NCBI GenBank assembly: GCA_013339895.1
Contig: JABACO010000001.1
Location: 34,169,480 to 34,233,479 of the forward strand
DNA: 64,000 bases
Reading direction: 5' to 3'
Origin: Ephydatia muelleri
Lineage: Eukaryota; Porifera; Demospongiae; Spongillida; Spongillidae
The translations under genes and the position numbers were made by a program. The notes under the pieces were generated by a model. The model was not told the origin of the DNA, did no database searches, and worked only from the letters and a program-made list of their open reading frames with translations. Below are positions 1-10,915 of the stretch, piece by piece (position 1 is the first letter of the stretch; each line of letters opens with the position of its first letter).

Positions 1-244
1 GCATGGATGCATGGATGCGTGAAAGGTTCATTTATGGCGAGCCCCAGAGTTCCAGACCCAGTGTGACGTGGAAGTTAAGGTAGGGGGACCGTGGGGAGGG
101 AAGAAGAGCGCGCTCCAAAATATGCCGCCCCTCCAATATAACCGCCCCCCCCCCCCCCCCCCCCATTGCCTTATTGCCACTGGTTGCATCCAGTCGAACC
201 AATATTAGATTGATTAGATTACATTGCATACTTGAAGTTCCTAA
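1..244. other. No gene seen; C-rich tract
   Basis: No coding signal is seen. The only notable feature is a pure run of 20 C at 145-164, one of several long G/C homopolymers in the window. Confidence 0.6.
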
Positions 245-530
245 GTCAACCTATACATCGTAGAAGATATTATTACGGACATAGGTTATAGGGACTTCTG
301 CATGCAATGCGTAACTTAGGGACTTCTGCATACAATGCGTGTAGGCTAACCTAGGAGCGACTTGACGCCACTTAACCTTCAAGATGAGATCGCACCTAGG
401 CTAACCTAGGTGCGATGCGTGTGGACATAGGTTAACTTAGGGACTTCTGCATGCATTGATATAACCTAGGAGCGACTTGATGCCACTTAGGTTAACCTTC
501 AAGATGAGATCGCACCTAGGTTAACCTATT
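245..530. repeat. Short palindrome-rich repeat cluster
   Basis: Two diverged copies of a roughly 130-bp unit (about 300-400 and 435-530) share the words gggacttctgcatgca, gagcgacttgacgccactta and aagatgagatcgcacctagg. Each unit carries palindromes of the type cctaggttaacctagg. A related sequence occurs near 10405-10475, so this is a dispersed family. No protein is encoded. Confidence 0.6.
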
Positions 531-1018
531 TACTGGTGAGGCTGTGCATTCTGGACCTCACCCAGAGGCTACCTGACTTGGTAATTTCCAGCTCATGTCA
601 TTGGCCCCTCCCACCTGAGGACCGTGGCTATGTCGTCATTACACACTCAAACATTGAGTAAGTAGATAATGCTTAATCACTAGGGAAGCATGGTACTGGT
701 GAGGCTGTGCATTCTGGACTTCACCCAGAGGCTACCTGACTTGGTAATCTCCAGCTCATGTCATTGGCCCCTCCCACCTGAGGACCGTGGCTATGTCGTC
801 AATGCACACAAACATTGAGTAAGTTAGATACTGCTTAATCATCAAGGAAGCATGGTACTGGTGAGGCTGTGCATTCTGGACGTCACCCAGAGGCTACCTG
901 ACTTGGTAATATCCAGCTCATGTCATTGGTCCCTCCCACCTGAGGACCGTGGCTATGTCATCATTACACACACAAACATTGAGCGAGTTAGATACTGCTT
1001 AAGCACTCAGATATGTGC
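531..1018. repeat. Tandem repeat, about 162 bp, three units
   Basis: Units begin at 531, 694 and 856 with tactggtgaggctgtgcatt and differ by a few bases. All three keep the same open plus frame for about 40 codons, but no start, splice context or known domain is visible. It may be a small satellite or a duplicated exon-like fragment. Confidence 0.75.
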
Positions 1019-2494
1019 CACAGGTACCCATTGAGGAAGGAAGAGGGGGATGGCACAGTGGTGCCTGGGCCAACGATATAATGTTGGAGGTGCTGGGACA
1101 ATTCTTTTCCACAGCTTCTTGGTATCCATGGTCGATCAACTCTACGAATTATATTTCAACGCCACGTGCGTTGCCAAAATTAATTTATGACCAGATATCC
1201 TTGACAGTAAATTAATGTGCAGGTATAATTAAGATAGTGATATCTTACTCCACAGTACGTCCTTTCAAGGTCATCGTTGCCCTCAGGTACCAAGTTGCTA
1301 TTTAATCCTGTGACAGAACACCTCAATTGTATAGAGTGTGACAATTAGCAAACTGATGAAAGGCTTGTTTGCACTTTTCACATACAGTTCTAGCATCACT
1401 GAGCAGTGATGGCGAACACTGTTGTGCTGTGTTTAGTAGAGACTCACACAGTGTCAACATTTGAAGGCTATAAAGAAAATTGTGAATTAATCTTTTAACA
1501 CTAAATTTGTGCACTGATATCATACCTGCAAGGTATGGGCGTATCCATGGTGACAAAAAGCATTTTTGCCTCACTTGAGTACTGGTGAGGGGATGGAGGG
1601 AGAATGGGCAGAGGAAATGCCCATCACAATATACAACACCTACAAATGCCCCACTGTGATACTGTTGCCGATGTACATAAAAGGATTGCAAAGCCAAATC
1701 AAAGACCCTTTACAAACGGGCTGCCTGACATAGGGAATCCTTTTTCCAACATAGCTGTGAGCTCCTTAACCCTACTGTCCTGCTAAAGTATTAGCAAAAA
1801 ACAATTAAATCTGAATGAACGAACCAATGTTGCTACTTAATGGATATGAAGATTCCTTGCGATATTTTATGAATCCAGGCAAACACACCTTGTGAAAAAA
1901 AACAAAAACAAGATGTACGATTTGCCTTATACACATTATTCATGCCTTCTAGGCTAGTTAGGTTAGGTGTTTGTTCTGGGTTCGAGACCCCAGTGGCGGA
2001 TCTAAAAATAAATAAATGTGCAAGGGCATGGATAAAATGAATGGGCATAGACACTGTTCCCCTTGAGGCCATGAAAGGAGTTTGCGAGAACAGCCGCCTC
2101 CTGAAGTTGTTAATGGAAATGGAAGTCTGAAAGTACGTAAAATTTCAAACCTTAAGACAATCAATAACATGAATTTCATCATTACAACAGGGACAGTTGT
2201 CACAACAAAATTTGTGACAACAGTTCTGCAGCACCTCCAACGTCTTAATCCCCCTCACCCTGAAGCCATGAGAATCGTGCGAGCCCGATCTCTAAAGGGG
2301 GAACAGTGTCTTCCCTCCTTTAAAAGTATATGTGTTAAGTGAATATGCACAACTAGAACAGCATCTGTCTGATCCGTGCAGTGGTTTGGGGACCACATTA
2401 TTTGTCCTCAAACTGAACACAATCAACGATACATTCGTAGCCAAAGATGTATTTTTGGTGACCCGTCCTCATGTCCTACCCCTTCCCCCCTCAG
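1019..2494. other. No recognisable gene
   Basis: Only short, unconvincing open frames occur on either strand. A hAT-like end motif (cagtggcggatc) starts near 1990, but no matching opposite end was found, so no element is called. Confidence 0.5.
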
Positions 2495-2555
2495 TGATGG
2501 TATGGGTCGTACGGGTACCTTCATCACCATCCATGCCATAATGATGGCAGGGAAG
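2495..2555 (+). pseudogene. Isolated exon with tyrosine-phosphatase signature
   Basis: A 61-bp exon-like segment is preceded by a pyrimidine tract ending in cag and followed by the donor gtaagg. Read with one leading base it gives SDGMGRTGTFITIHAIMMAGK-like coding. The GxGRTGTF core matches the P-loop of classical protein tyrosine phosphatases, where HCSxGxGRTG binds phosphate. The His-Cys half would lie in an upstream exon that I cannot find, and no further phosphatase exons are evident nearby. It is therefore either a displaced exon fragment or one exon of a gene with long introns. Confidence 0.4.
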
Positions 2556-3240
2556 GTAAGGTTGACTTCATTAACTCCAGTAGAGTGAGATGTCCACTTC
2601 AAGTACTTGTAGTGGTTCTTTGTACTTATATCCATGGCATGGGAAATGTCTGCTTATGGGACGATGATGGTTGAGAACCACATAACCTTCCATCTCAATT
2701 ATCAGGTCGGCAAGGTGCTACAGCTCTAGCAGGTCCTTCCTTTGCTGACATCCTATATAAAATACATGGATGTGAATTTAGTTTTGTGGTTGCTAGTGTT
2801 CTTCTTGTTTGGTGCTTGTTTTCATCTTGAAGTTGCTAGATCGTGTGCCCTCCTGTTTGTGATTGACCTGTTTGAATAATGAACACCAGTGACCTTCACC
2901 AGGAACGGAACCAAAGCATTTAATGATAAAAATGCTCCCATACCATGATAAAACACTCCAATGGATAGAGAACTAGGATTTCGAACCTCATAACTCACTA
3001 CAGTATTGTAACTGTCTATGCATACTTCTCCTGTTCACTCTGACTCTGGTACAGAGCCAGCAGCGACATCTGGTCAGATGTTGTAATGTGAGCAGGCTGG
3101 TGGTCATGAGTAGCGCGTGACAAGACAAGACTGTTAGTATGTATAACAAATGAATTAATATACATTAATTTAAAACATAAGCACTACCAATAACTAAAAG
3201 TCACAGCAAGTGTTTGGTGAGACACATCTGGCCAAAATTG
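2556..3240. other. No recognisable gene
   Basis: No convincing coding, RNA or repeat structure was seen between the phosphatase-like exon and the left repeat array of the CACTA-like element. Confidence 0.5.
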
Positions 3241-3249
3241 CCACCATGC

Positions 3250-3545
3250 CAAATTGAAATTATCCACAAGGTGTATCCGCCCGTTTTACATGTGTTTTAT
3301 GCGTGTGTGTACATGCTGCATATGCATTTGATGTATAACTTGTGTTTTCGCTCGTAGTACACGTGTTATCCACTCTATCGTTTAACGCGCGTTACTCTAG
3401 ATGTATAACAAGCGTTTCAGTCTACTTACGCATGTTATACACCGAGGTGTGGATTGCGTGTTTACACTTTGTATACAACGACCGCATTCAACCTGGATAA
3501 GCTTTGTATATCCTAAGGCGTATAACCGGGAATTTAATTTGTCGT
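3250..3545. repeat. Left subterminal repeat array
   Basis: Many copies of tgtataac, gttatacac, gttatccac and close variants lie in about 300 bp. The same words occur in the opposite arrangement at 9200-9420. Such arrays are the usual transposase-binding zones of CACTA elements. Confidence 0.55.
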
Positions 3546-3605
3546 TATGCCGGGGATGTGCATGGTGACACGACACAACTGCAAACGTGATTGTATTGCT
3601 GACTT

Positions 3606-3890
3606 TTGCCGTCGTACTCATCATTCCCCTCTTTTGGAGCAAGGTTGTGGTATTGGTCCAGCCAAAGCCCCGGTGACATTGTGATACCAAACTGGTCACA
3701 GTCTCGGTCTGCAGCATTAGACATCAAGGTTACACATACCCTCAAAAATTCTAAGATTTCAGATGCTTGTCAGACCTCAGGTGCCTCAGCTGCAGTGAGT
3801 GAAGAGGTGCTTTGGGTTGTCTCAAAAGAGGCTAAATGTGAGTGGAGGCGTATGGAGACTGGGAAATCACTGCTAATGAAACATTCTCAA
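3606..3890 (+). mobile_element. Fragment of a retroelement C-terminal domain
   Basis: The plus frame reads PGDIVIPNWS, then LDIKVTHTL, then an alanine-rich stretch. It belongs to the same family as the fragments at 9430-10125 (minus) and 51004-51230 (plus). The P/D...D-I-K pattern is reminiscent of a restriction-endonuclease-like fold found downstream of reverse transcriptase in some non-LTR elements. That family call is inference. No reverse transcriptase is present here. Confidence 0.45.
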
Positions 3891-3974
3891 GAATTGCTAG
3901 GCTCCTGGTCATCCACTCCCACTCATCCAACTCTGAACTCTAAATGTAATGTTCTACTGAATAGTGTTGTATAA

Positions 3975-4305
3975 CTGGTTGCAATGATATGCAGAATAAT
4001 TTATGCATGCATATTGCCATATGATGTCAATTTCTTTCTTTACATGTACAAAGCAATATCAACATTTAGCTACCCAGTTTACCGCTTCAATAATACAGTA
4101 TGATGAATTTGCTACTGAAAAATGTATCTGTTTTCACATAATTAGCCTGATTAATACCTGTCTTAGAGTGGTCACAACATAAGCCTGCTGCTGCTGCGTG
4201 ATGCCTGAGGCGAATGATTAATTATTTTTATCTGTCAACGCAATATGTAAATCAGCTGAAAATTTTATATAATAATAGCAAATGAAAGCACATTTAATAA
4301 TGGTT
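3975..4305. other. Region 3' of the transposase gene
   Basis: AT-rich sequence without open frames. It probably holds the transposase 3' untranslated region and polyadenylation signals on the minus strand; none could be singled out with confidence. Confidence 0.4.
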
Positions 4306-7251
4306 TTAATAGCCGTGCTTTACCAATGGAGACATAACACAAACACAATCTTCTCCGTAATCAAATTGAATGTACTGATTGTTTGCAATAGCACACCTAT
4401 TTGCTATACGGCTCACAGGTATAAATGATGCTGGACCCTCACTTTCAAACAAGGTTGTCACAACTCTAATTGGGTCAGGGAAGTGATTCTCCCTAGGATG
4501 CTTTCCATACCAAGTAACTTTGGCAAACAGGTGGTCTGTATTTTTCATGCTGGGTTCGTCCGAAACATCAATATGATATGCATGCTTCAAGAAATACTGC
4601 ACAATTCCAAATCTGTATGATGCAGCAGTGTGTAGGTTGACTTGCCCATCAGAATCATACCAGGATGCCATAACCACTGCAGAACGTTGAGATTTTGATT
4701 TTGCTGACAAAAAACGTTCTCCGTGTATTTCAATATCACTGCAAATCAAATGTCGACGAGAAACTGGCTGCTCAAATTGGTTTATATTGGGATATAGTAT
4801 GTGATACACAGCCGACAAAGCAGTAAGTTCTATGTCATTTAAATATCTTTCATAACACTTTGAAAGAATTGCATGATGGTTTGATGAAAATATAGCATTA
4901 ATGTTGTCACCATATATATTTCTGGCATACATGTCTTGCTTATAAACATCCGCAATGGTTGACTGAAGAGATCCAACATGACATTCAGAAATTATGCAAG
5001 ATTGGATGAAATCATGAAGGGGACAATCGAGTGATGAGTCACTTGCACATGATACAATATTCTGATAGGATGTAAATTTTCTCATTATCTGCATCTCAGG
5101 ACTCCTCCAATTATTAATGAACGATCCTATCACTCCATTATAGCGCTCAAATGGAAATACCCAAAAGGATGAAATTGGCCCAAAGTCTATTATGCAATCT
5201 TTAAGATGTGCATGAAGATGCATGTTTGGTGTGCATGCTGTCTTTCCATACAGCTCTTCAAATGTTTTACAAAATCCAATTATTTTGGTGTCTGCTAATG
5301 AAAGATCATCAGGTGACAGTGATGACTGGGACAAAATGATTGATGCCTCAACAAATATTGTCCAACATGCATAATCCCTTTCTGGTAGAATACCTTTCAG
5401 TGCATATAATGAATAAATAATTGTCCAATTATGCCACTGGTCTGCAGTGAGTTCACTAAATTTAGAACTTACTTTATACGGTATGCGTCCTATCTCAATT
5501 GGAACAAGCATACTATCAATTCTAGTTTGTATAATATCAAAGTCAGCATTTCCTAAAATTCCCCTATCCTTCCATATGCTTACAACATGCTTTGCTGTTC
5601 CTAAATACATATTGTGCATGGCATCTGTCACATGCTGTCTTATGATATCAAAGTAAGGAAGACGTAAAAGTTCACTGTATCTGACACAATTCTTTTTAAT
5701 TACTTGCTGTACTTCTGTTGGGGTCCTTGCAGATTCCAATTCATGAATTGCAAGTAGATGTTGTTCCATACTTCGTGGAATCCAAGCATCTCTATCAAAG
5801 CCTGAATAATCTAGCTTCTCTCCAAAGGACAGGCAGGTAAAAGATTTTAAACATTTAGAACACCCCATGGTAGCTGAATGACCAGAAAATCCGCACACCT
5901 TTCTAGTTGCAGGTACATCACAGGACACTGCAAGTAATGCACCACGAATACATATTGGTAAATCACATGAAGGAGAATCTATTGTTATTCCTTCCCATAA
6001 GACTAAGAGTTCATCCACAAGTGGCTTTAAGTAAGGATTGATATTGCTGGGTTCCTTTGGACCAGGTATACAACCCACAGTAATGACATTCTCCAACTTA
6101 TATCGTTCTGATCTTGGTAAATTTAGAATAGCAAGATAAATTACACCTATACTGTATTGCGTGTGTTCATAAGGTTGAAACCAATCCACGTTAAGGATTA
6201 AACCTAAATTGTATGGTACATCCAAAAAGGGTCTTCCATTTACAACAGTAAACTCATTCCATATTGCACCATCATAAATGTCAACATATTTTCCATTGAA
6301 ACTTCTAGACATCCATCCATCCAAATTAGAATAAATGCTCTTTCTGGTTATTAGGCTTTTAATTGTTTTTAGTATACTACTATAAATGTATGTTTTTTGA
6401 GGTAAAGTCTTAGACATTTTTGAAAACTTGACTACTTTGCAAATTAAGGACTGGCAAGCAACTCTACGGCTCTTATGAGGGTGATTTGGAAATGGTACAT
6501 GTGAGCACCTATTTTGATTGGAAAATATCACGGCCTTTGCTTCACCACATAGAGTATCACACTTCGGACACATAACATACTGCAGAAGTTCTCTTTGTTC
6601 AACACTCAGTCTTGTTCTCATTGCATTCAGTGAAGAAGGAAATTGATTCATTAGGAGCTTTAATGATGAGTTGGATGGAACTATTAGCGAGATTAGAGCA
6701 ATCATGACTTTTAGGAAAGAAAGAAGAAGTTGCATTCCTCTGTCTGGTACATGAAATTTGAGTTGATAATTATTGAGGAACAGACATATGGCACCAAAAG
6801 GAAACTGTTTATCGTCGGATGCGAACCAACCGGTCTTAGAACCTTCAGGAGTGCTACAGCCTGTGCAATCAAAGGCTAAGTCATCGTAATCTGAATCGAG
6901 GACGACTTCTGTTTCCTGATAAGCATCTGCGTTTTCCATTACATTAACATTTCTGTCTTCGAGATGCAAGTCATCAGCCGCGGAAGTTGGCTGCTCTTCC
7001 GCCTCTTCGGTGCACAGCGTGTACCTGTCGTTCACGTTATCCATATCGCTGCTCTCTTCTTCCATATCAACGCTGAGGTTACTTGTTTCTTGTGACGTAC
7101 GTGTATTAGTACCCTTTGTCGTATGACATTCCTTTGTCTGCATTCTGACCAAAGCGGGACATTCATTTCGTCGCATATGCCTGTAATAGACAGATCGTGA
7201 TAAGTCTTGTTGACAAATCCAGCATCTGTATCGCTTATTTGGCCCTTCCAT
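4306..7251 (-). CDS. Transposase of the CACTA-like (Transposase_21/Tnp2-type) family
   Basis: A single open frame of 981 codons. The N-terminus holds a compact zinc-finger-like motif (CWIC, then YYRHMRR, then C), followed by an acidic low-complexity stretch (residues about 40-130) and then a long conserved region. Blocks such as YVDIYDGAIWNEF, LGLILNVDWFQPY, TVGCIPGPKEPSNINPYL and LLAVSCDVPATRKVCGF are typical of the Tnp2-like transposase domain in invertebrate EnSpm/CACTA relatives. Later blocks include DAMHNMYLGTAKHV and HLHAHLKDCIIDFGP. The protein would excise and reinsert the element in the nucleus. Its start lies 125 bp from the divergent accessory gene. The frame is uninterrupted, so the gene may still be functional or only recently silenced. 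Confidence 0.75.
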   Translation of the reverse strand: MEGPNKRYRCWICQQDLSRSVYYRHMRRNECPALVRMQTKECHTTKGTNTRTSQETSNLSVDMEEESSDMDNVNDRYTLCTEEAEEQPTSAADDLHLEDRNVNVMENADAYQETEVVLDSDYDDLAFDCTGCSTPEGSKTGWFASDDKQFPFGAICLFLNNYQLKFHVPDRGMQLLLSFLKVMIALISLIVPSNSSLKLLMNQFPSSLNAMRTRLSVEQRELLQYVMCPKCDTLCGEAKAVIFSNQNRCSHVPFPNHPHKSRRVACQSLICKVVKFSKMSKTLPQKTYIYSSILKTIKSLITRKSIYSNLDGWMSRSFNGKYVDIYDGAIWNEFTVVNGRPFLDVPYNLGLILNVDWFQPYEHTQYSIGVIYLAILNLPRSERYKLENVITVGCIPGPKEPSNINPYLKPLVDELLVLWEGITIDSPSCDLPICIRGALLAVSCDVPATRKVCGFSGHSATMGCSKCLKSFTCLSFGEKLDYSGFDRDAWIPRSMEQHLLAIHELESARTPTEVQQVIKKNCVRYSELLRLPYFDIIRQHVTDAMHNMYLGTAKHVVSIWKDRGILGNADFDIIQTRIDSMLVPIEIGRIPYKVSSKFSELTADQWHNWTIIYSLYALKGILPERDYACWTIFVEASIILSQSSLSPDDLSLADTKIIGFCKTFEELYGKTACTPNMHLHAHLKDCIIDFGPISSFWVFPFERYNGVIGSFINNWRSPEMQIMRKFTSYQNIVSCASDSSLDCPLHDFIQSCIISECHVGSLQSTIADVYKQDMYARNIYGDNINAIFSSNHHAILSKCYERYLNDIELTALSAVYHILYPNINQFEQPVSRRHLICSDIEIHGERFLSAKSKSQRSAVVMASWYDSDGQVNLHTAASYRFGIVQYFLKHAYHIDVSDEPSMKNTDHLFAKVTWYGKHPRENHFPDPIRVVTTLFESEGPASFIPVSRIANRCAIANNQYIQFDYGEDCVCVMSPLVKHGY

Positions 7252-7376
7252 GCTTTGTACGAGGGTAAAAAAAAAAGCTGATGTGAAATTCGAAATTTTA
7301 CAATTATGACGAAATGCACGTGCGCATGGGCAGCTGCGGAGTATGATTCATTGAAATCGACTGCTTGAGTCTTTTG
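7252..7376. promoter_or_regulatory. Shared divergent promoter region
   Basis: These 125 bp separate the ATG codons of two genes pointing away from each other. A short A run and CpG-bearing sequence (gaaatgcacgtgcgcatggg) are visible, but no clear TATA box. A bidirectional promoter is inferred purely from the layout. Confidence 0.45.
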
Positions 7377-7631
7377 ATGGACAGGTACACGTATTCACCA
7401 AGAAGATCATTATATTCTGGTCCTAACAGTTTCGTTGACTCTCACGAAGTTTCACCGGAGATAGGCCTGCAAAATGCTGAATCGTTTTACGGATCAGCTG
7501 GAAGATCTTCGTCTCGAATTTGTCACATAAGTATGTTACACATTATGGAATACAATTTTGCATGTGTTCTACATCTAAATATTAATAGGAACGAGTCAAG
7601 TAACACCTCCGGCAAGAATACCCTCCGCAGG

Positions 7632-7696
<65 letters not shown>

Positions 7697-7860
7697 TGCA
7701 TGTGTGCGTGTGTGCGTGCCGGTGTGTGGTGTGTATGTGTGTGTGTGCGTGCGTGTGTCTGTGTGTGTGGATGTGTGTGTGTGTCTGTGTGCGTGTGTGC
7801 GTGCCGGTGTGTGGTGTGTATGTGTGTGTGTGCGTGTGTGCGTGCCGGTGTGTGGTGTGT

Positions 7861-7948
<88 letters not shown>

Positions 7949-9044
7949 CAGTACATGCACTTCGACAATTTAGGGTTCTATATGCAACAATTTATATAGT
8001 TTTTCTTTTAAATAAAGCACTTCCTTACAATGATGACATCGCGTCACCAAGATCTGTAATCTCTCGCGGTAGTAGAACACCAGCTCCAGTAGATGCGGTT
8101 TCTGCTATGTGGCATGACGTCAAATCACTTGTCGCCAATGAGATGGCCAAAGTGAATGAAAAAATGGAGGGAATCTGTCAGAAATTGAGTACCCTTGAAA
8201 TCAAAGTGCAGGCGTTAGAGGCTGATAAAGGGACTTGTACATCAGAGGCCCCAGCAGAGCCTGCAAAAAGGAAAAGACGTACTCCGTTGTGTCTTCAGGT
8301 TTGCCAAGCTAAATTAGCAGCCATTCATTTGCTCAATGCATGCATGCTTTCAATCGAGTAGAGCAGTGTACACAAACTTTTAAAATCTTTCAATGAAGGT
8401 TCACAACTCAGAACCGAAGAACCGTAAGCAAGCATGCTTTTGTCAGTTCTGCTAAAAATTTTGATTCACATGCATATAGTTTGGAAAGTCCCCACAACGA
8501 AGGAGTTTGTAAGAAACTTCATCAGGAACTAAGTGAATTTCAATACATTGAAGTACAGTGTAAGTCACATGTGTTTTGTTCCAATTCGTTCATTTGTTCG
8601 ATTTATTCAATATCTATTCTATTCTCTAGCTGCACTAAGAACTTACAGGAAGTCTCTAAAGCGAGTAGTTACTGACGACCGCCAAAAACGAATAAGCGTT
8701 CGAGCAAGGCAGCAAAGGGTACGTGTGTGATATAATCATAGCGTTACGAATGTAGTGTCATTAACTAGCTTTGGGAGCGCCGCAGTAAAGTCCTTACAAA
8801 TGAAGAAATGGAGGTATGGAAGTGCATTGCAACTGGCATGATGTCGGAGGAAGAAACTACGGGTGATGGGAAAATAGAAAGAAGACGGCCTAGCTGGAGA
8901 TCGGAAAGAATTAATAATTGGATGGACGAGCTGGATAGACGGGGAACAGACACATGGAAAGTGGCCAGAAAAGAAAGGATTGATGGACCTTTTCTCCAGT
9001 TACAGGCCCCGGCTGGTTTACATGCCTGGATGGTGAAATCCTAG
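7377..9044 (+). CDS. Accessory protein of the CACTA-like element, five exons
   Basis: Proposed exons are 7377-7530, 8018-8298, 8412-8559, 8630-8718 and 8769-9044, with GT-AG borders and matching phases throughout (1, 0, 1, 0), giving 315 aa. Exon 2 has a coiled-coil-like heptad run ([20 protein letters not shown]) and a basic KRKRR patch, a likely nuclear signal. Exon 4 is strongly basic. Exon 5 has a conserved-looking block ([19 protein letters not shown], then [20 protein letters not shown]) that I recall from second open frames of animal EnSpm elements. Role: probably DNA-binding or transposition helper, by analogy. The internal ATG at 7377 was chosen because the frame upstream lacks another ATG. 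Intron 1 contains a long GT microsatellite. Confidence 0.6.
7634..7946. repeat. GT/TG microsatellite
   Basis: About 310 bp of TG dinucleotides interrupted by gc, ca and at steps, including a short alternating GC run near 7864-7876. It lies inside intron 1 of the accessory gene. Long cysteine/valine open frames across it are artefacts of the repeat. Confidence 0.95.
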
Positions 9045-9199
9045 CCGCGAACACTGAGCCTTTAATTTGTTCTCAGATCTTGTGCATGCAATGCATTTAC
9101 ATGTACCTGAATATACGTTTTGATGTGATTAATTTTCTTTTCCTACTATTATAAAAATAAATAAGATAATGCGATCGTCACAACGCGTCATAAATATGC

Positions 9200-9420
9200 G
9201 GAGTTATACAGATAGTTTCGTGTTGCATTCACTCTAATAACGCTTGTTGTACGCTTGATATCATCTCCATACACAGCGTTATACACAGTTGTTATCCATC
9301 AGTTATACACTAGAGTGTAAGACAGTCTCCTTCCACTAGTTATCCACTGCTGTATACACCGTGTTTACCGCAAGTGTTAAACACGTGTAAGCAAAGTGGA
9401 TACACGCATTCTACACGGTC
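9200..9420. repeat. Right subterminal repeat array
   Basis: Repeats of gttatacac, gttatccac and tatacac lie in opposite orientation to the left array. The outermost part reads aaacacgtgtaagcaaagtg then gatacacgc, pairing with the left end. Confidence 0.55.
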
Positions 9421-9429
9421 GGAAAACAT

Positions 9430-10125
9430 CTAATTGGCACAGTGTGCCCTGGCATTCTGCCTCATGAGGGTGAGGCTGAGGCGACTGTAGATGCCCGGCA
9501 TAACCTCATTCAGATGTCGACATAGTAGCGTGGCTACCTTTTTGGATATGGTCAAAAGTACATTGATAGCTTCATTGCCCCATCTCCCAAACACTTCTAC
9601 AACCAAAGGGATGCAGATCCATCCTCTAAGGGCACATGCCTCATCATTTCTTGAGTTCTTCGCCTCTTCTCCCATCTCAGCTGCATGACCACAAGTTTGA
9701 GCCGCTTCTTGTATAAATTGCAAATTAAGCGATTGATGACCTTTATGTCAAATTCAGCTGGGCGGGACCAGTTTGGCACTAGAATGTCTGCTGGTCTTGA
9801 TTGGTCTTTTGGAAGAATGCCACTTCCTTTCTCAATTTGTGGGGAAAGGCATGCCTTGTGGCAGAAGTCAGCAATGCAGTCCCTGAGTTGTTATAACATC
9901 TCCCCCAGAGCGACAATTGAGCATGTGATGTCCCCAAGTATCCATGTGTGCCCACAGGTGTCAAAGGAAGGCCAAGCCACCATTTATAAATGACCTGTGC
10001 TTCATCAGGCATCAACGCAAGACCTAACTTTGGTGAAGGCTGCACTTTAAGCCATGCATGGGCTTGAGGTGCAGAGATTGCTTGCAATCTGGCCTTTGTC
10101 ACGGTAGTTGCATCGGAAAAAAGTG
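9430..10125 (-). mobile_element. Decayed retroelement C-terminal region
   Basis: Reading the minus strand from 10125 gives, in more than one frame, ARLQAISAPQAHAWL, then KWWLGLPLTPVG, then VPNWSRPAEFDIKVI, then ICIPLVVEVFGRWGNEA and IYSRLSLTLMRQNARA. This order matches a domain that follows reverse transcriptase in some invertebrate retroelements, with a nuclease-like centre. Frame changes show it is decayed. It abuts the right end of the CACTA-like element. Non-LTR origin is inferred, not proven. Confidence 0.5.
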
Positions 10126-10469
10126 AATTGAAGTCAGCTTCTTCAATGTGAGTATTTCTTGTATGTTATTATAATCTTATTAGATCTTGAGCCCCCCGAA
10201 CGTATAGGAGATGCTGGTAATGGATTTACTAAGTTTAAGTTGAATAGCTATACCCCTTAAAATTATTCCGTCTATCCAAATTAGCTGTTGGAGGAGGAGG
10301 AGATGCTGCACCTGACGCCCCGGCAAGTATGGATGATTCCCTGATTTAAATTGTTCGAACTCTGGTGCTATGCATACCTGAAACAGACTGTAGATGTTAT
10401 ATCCTAGGTCGCACCTAAGGTAGTCTTAGGTTAACCTATGCATATTGCATACATCAGTCCCTTAGTTAA
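10126..10469. other. No gene seen; dispersed repeat
   Basis: Contains a short piece near 10405-10475 related to the cctaggttaacctagg repeat at 245-530. No coding signal. Confidence 0.5.
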
Positions 10470-10915
10470 CCAAAGAATAGCAGCAAAAGATTGCTCAACT
10501 TAAAGCAATCAAAGCTGCCCACTTTGATCATTGGTGTATCAGACAAAACATGGGAACTGGCATTGTCAAGAAGATCAGACATTGCCGATTCTGTTGTTTG
10601 AACTGCTCATTGACTTGCTTTGACCAGTCAGTAAACACCGAAGTATCCACCAAAAGAAATAAGATCTGATTATAATGTACTTCATTTATACATGCATTAG
10701 TTTCTTCTTACATCTGTGCGCATCCAGGCTTTTGTATTGGAGTAATACATGACCAGGCTGTTAGGGTTAAATGTTCTGCCAAAGCAATGTGGTTTCTTAT
10801 ACTTGTGTATTACTACTGGCTTCAGTCGTTCACTTGCAGTAACATTTACAGCCAAAGCCACTGTAATACGGTCCTTTGCTTTCTTGGCACCCCGCACATC
10901 TGTGGTGGTGGTGAG
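10470..10915 (-). pseudogene. Tigger/pogo transposase fragment
   Basis: The minus strand reads RGAKKAKDRITVALAVN, then KPVVIHKYKKPHCF, then YYSNTKAWM, then VFTDWSKQVNEQFKQQNR, and after a frame change LDNASSHVLSDT. These are the central blocks of the DDE domain of Tigger/jerky-like transposases, with LDNASSH carrying the second catalytic Asp. The first and third catalytic segments are not seen, and there are at least one frameshift and downstream stops. It is a different, more diverged family than the element at 33434-35916. Confidence 0.7.

Larger units (their letters stand above)
3250..9420. mobile_element. CACTA/EnSpm-like DNA transposon with two divergent genes
   Basis: The block is defined by a transposase gene (minus strand), a head-to-head accessory gene (plus strand) and inverted clusters of short subterminal repeats at both sides. 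The outer parts align as inverted repeats: the left end has tgtatcc then tacatgtgttt, and the right end read backwards has tgtatcc then tacacgtgttt. Exact termini and the target duplication could not be fixed. The left side also contains a foreign retroelement fragment (3606-3890), so the element appears to have received a later insertion or rearrangement. The two-gene layout resembles EnSpm/CACTA elements of animals, as known from the family. Confidence 0.6.

Noticed and set aside
1990-2340. hAT-like element starting cagtggcggatc
   Set aside because: No inverted partner end or target duplication was found, so the short motif alone is insufficient.
7634-7999. Long Cys/Val open frames on both strands (and His/Thr on the minus strand)
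   Set aside because: They are translations of the GT microsatellite and have no independent support.
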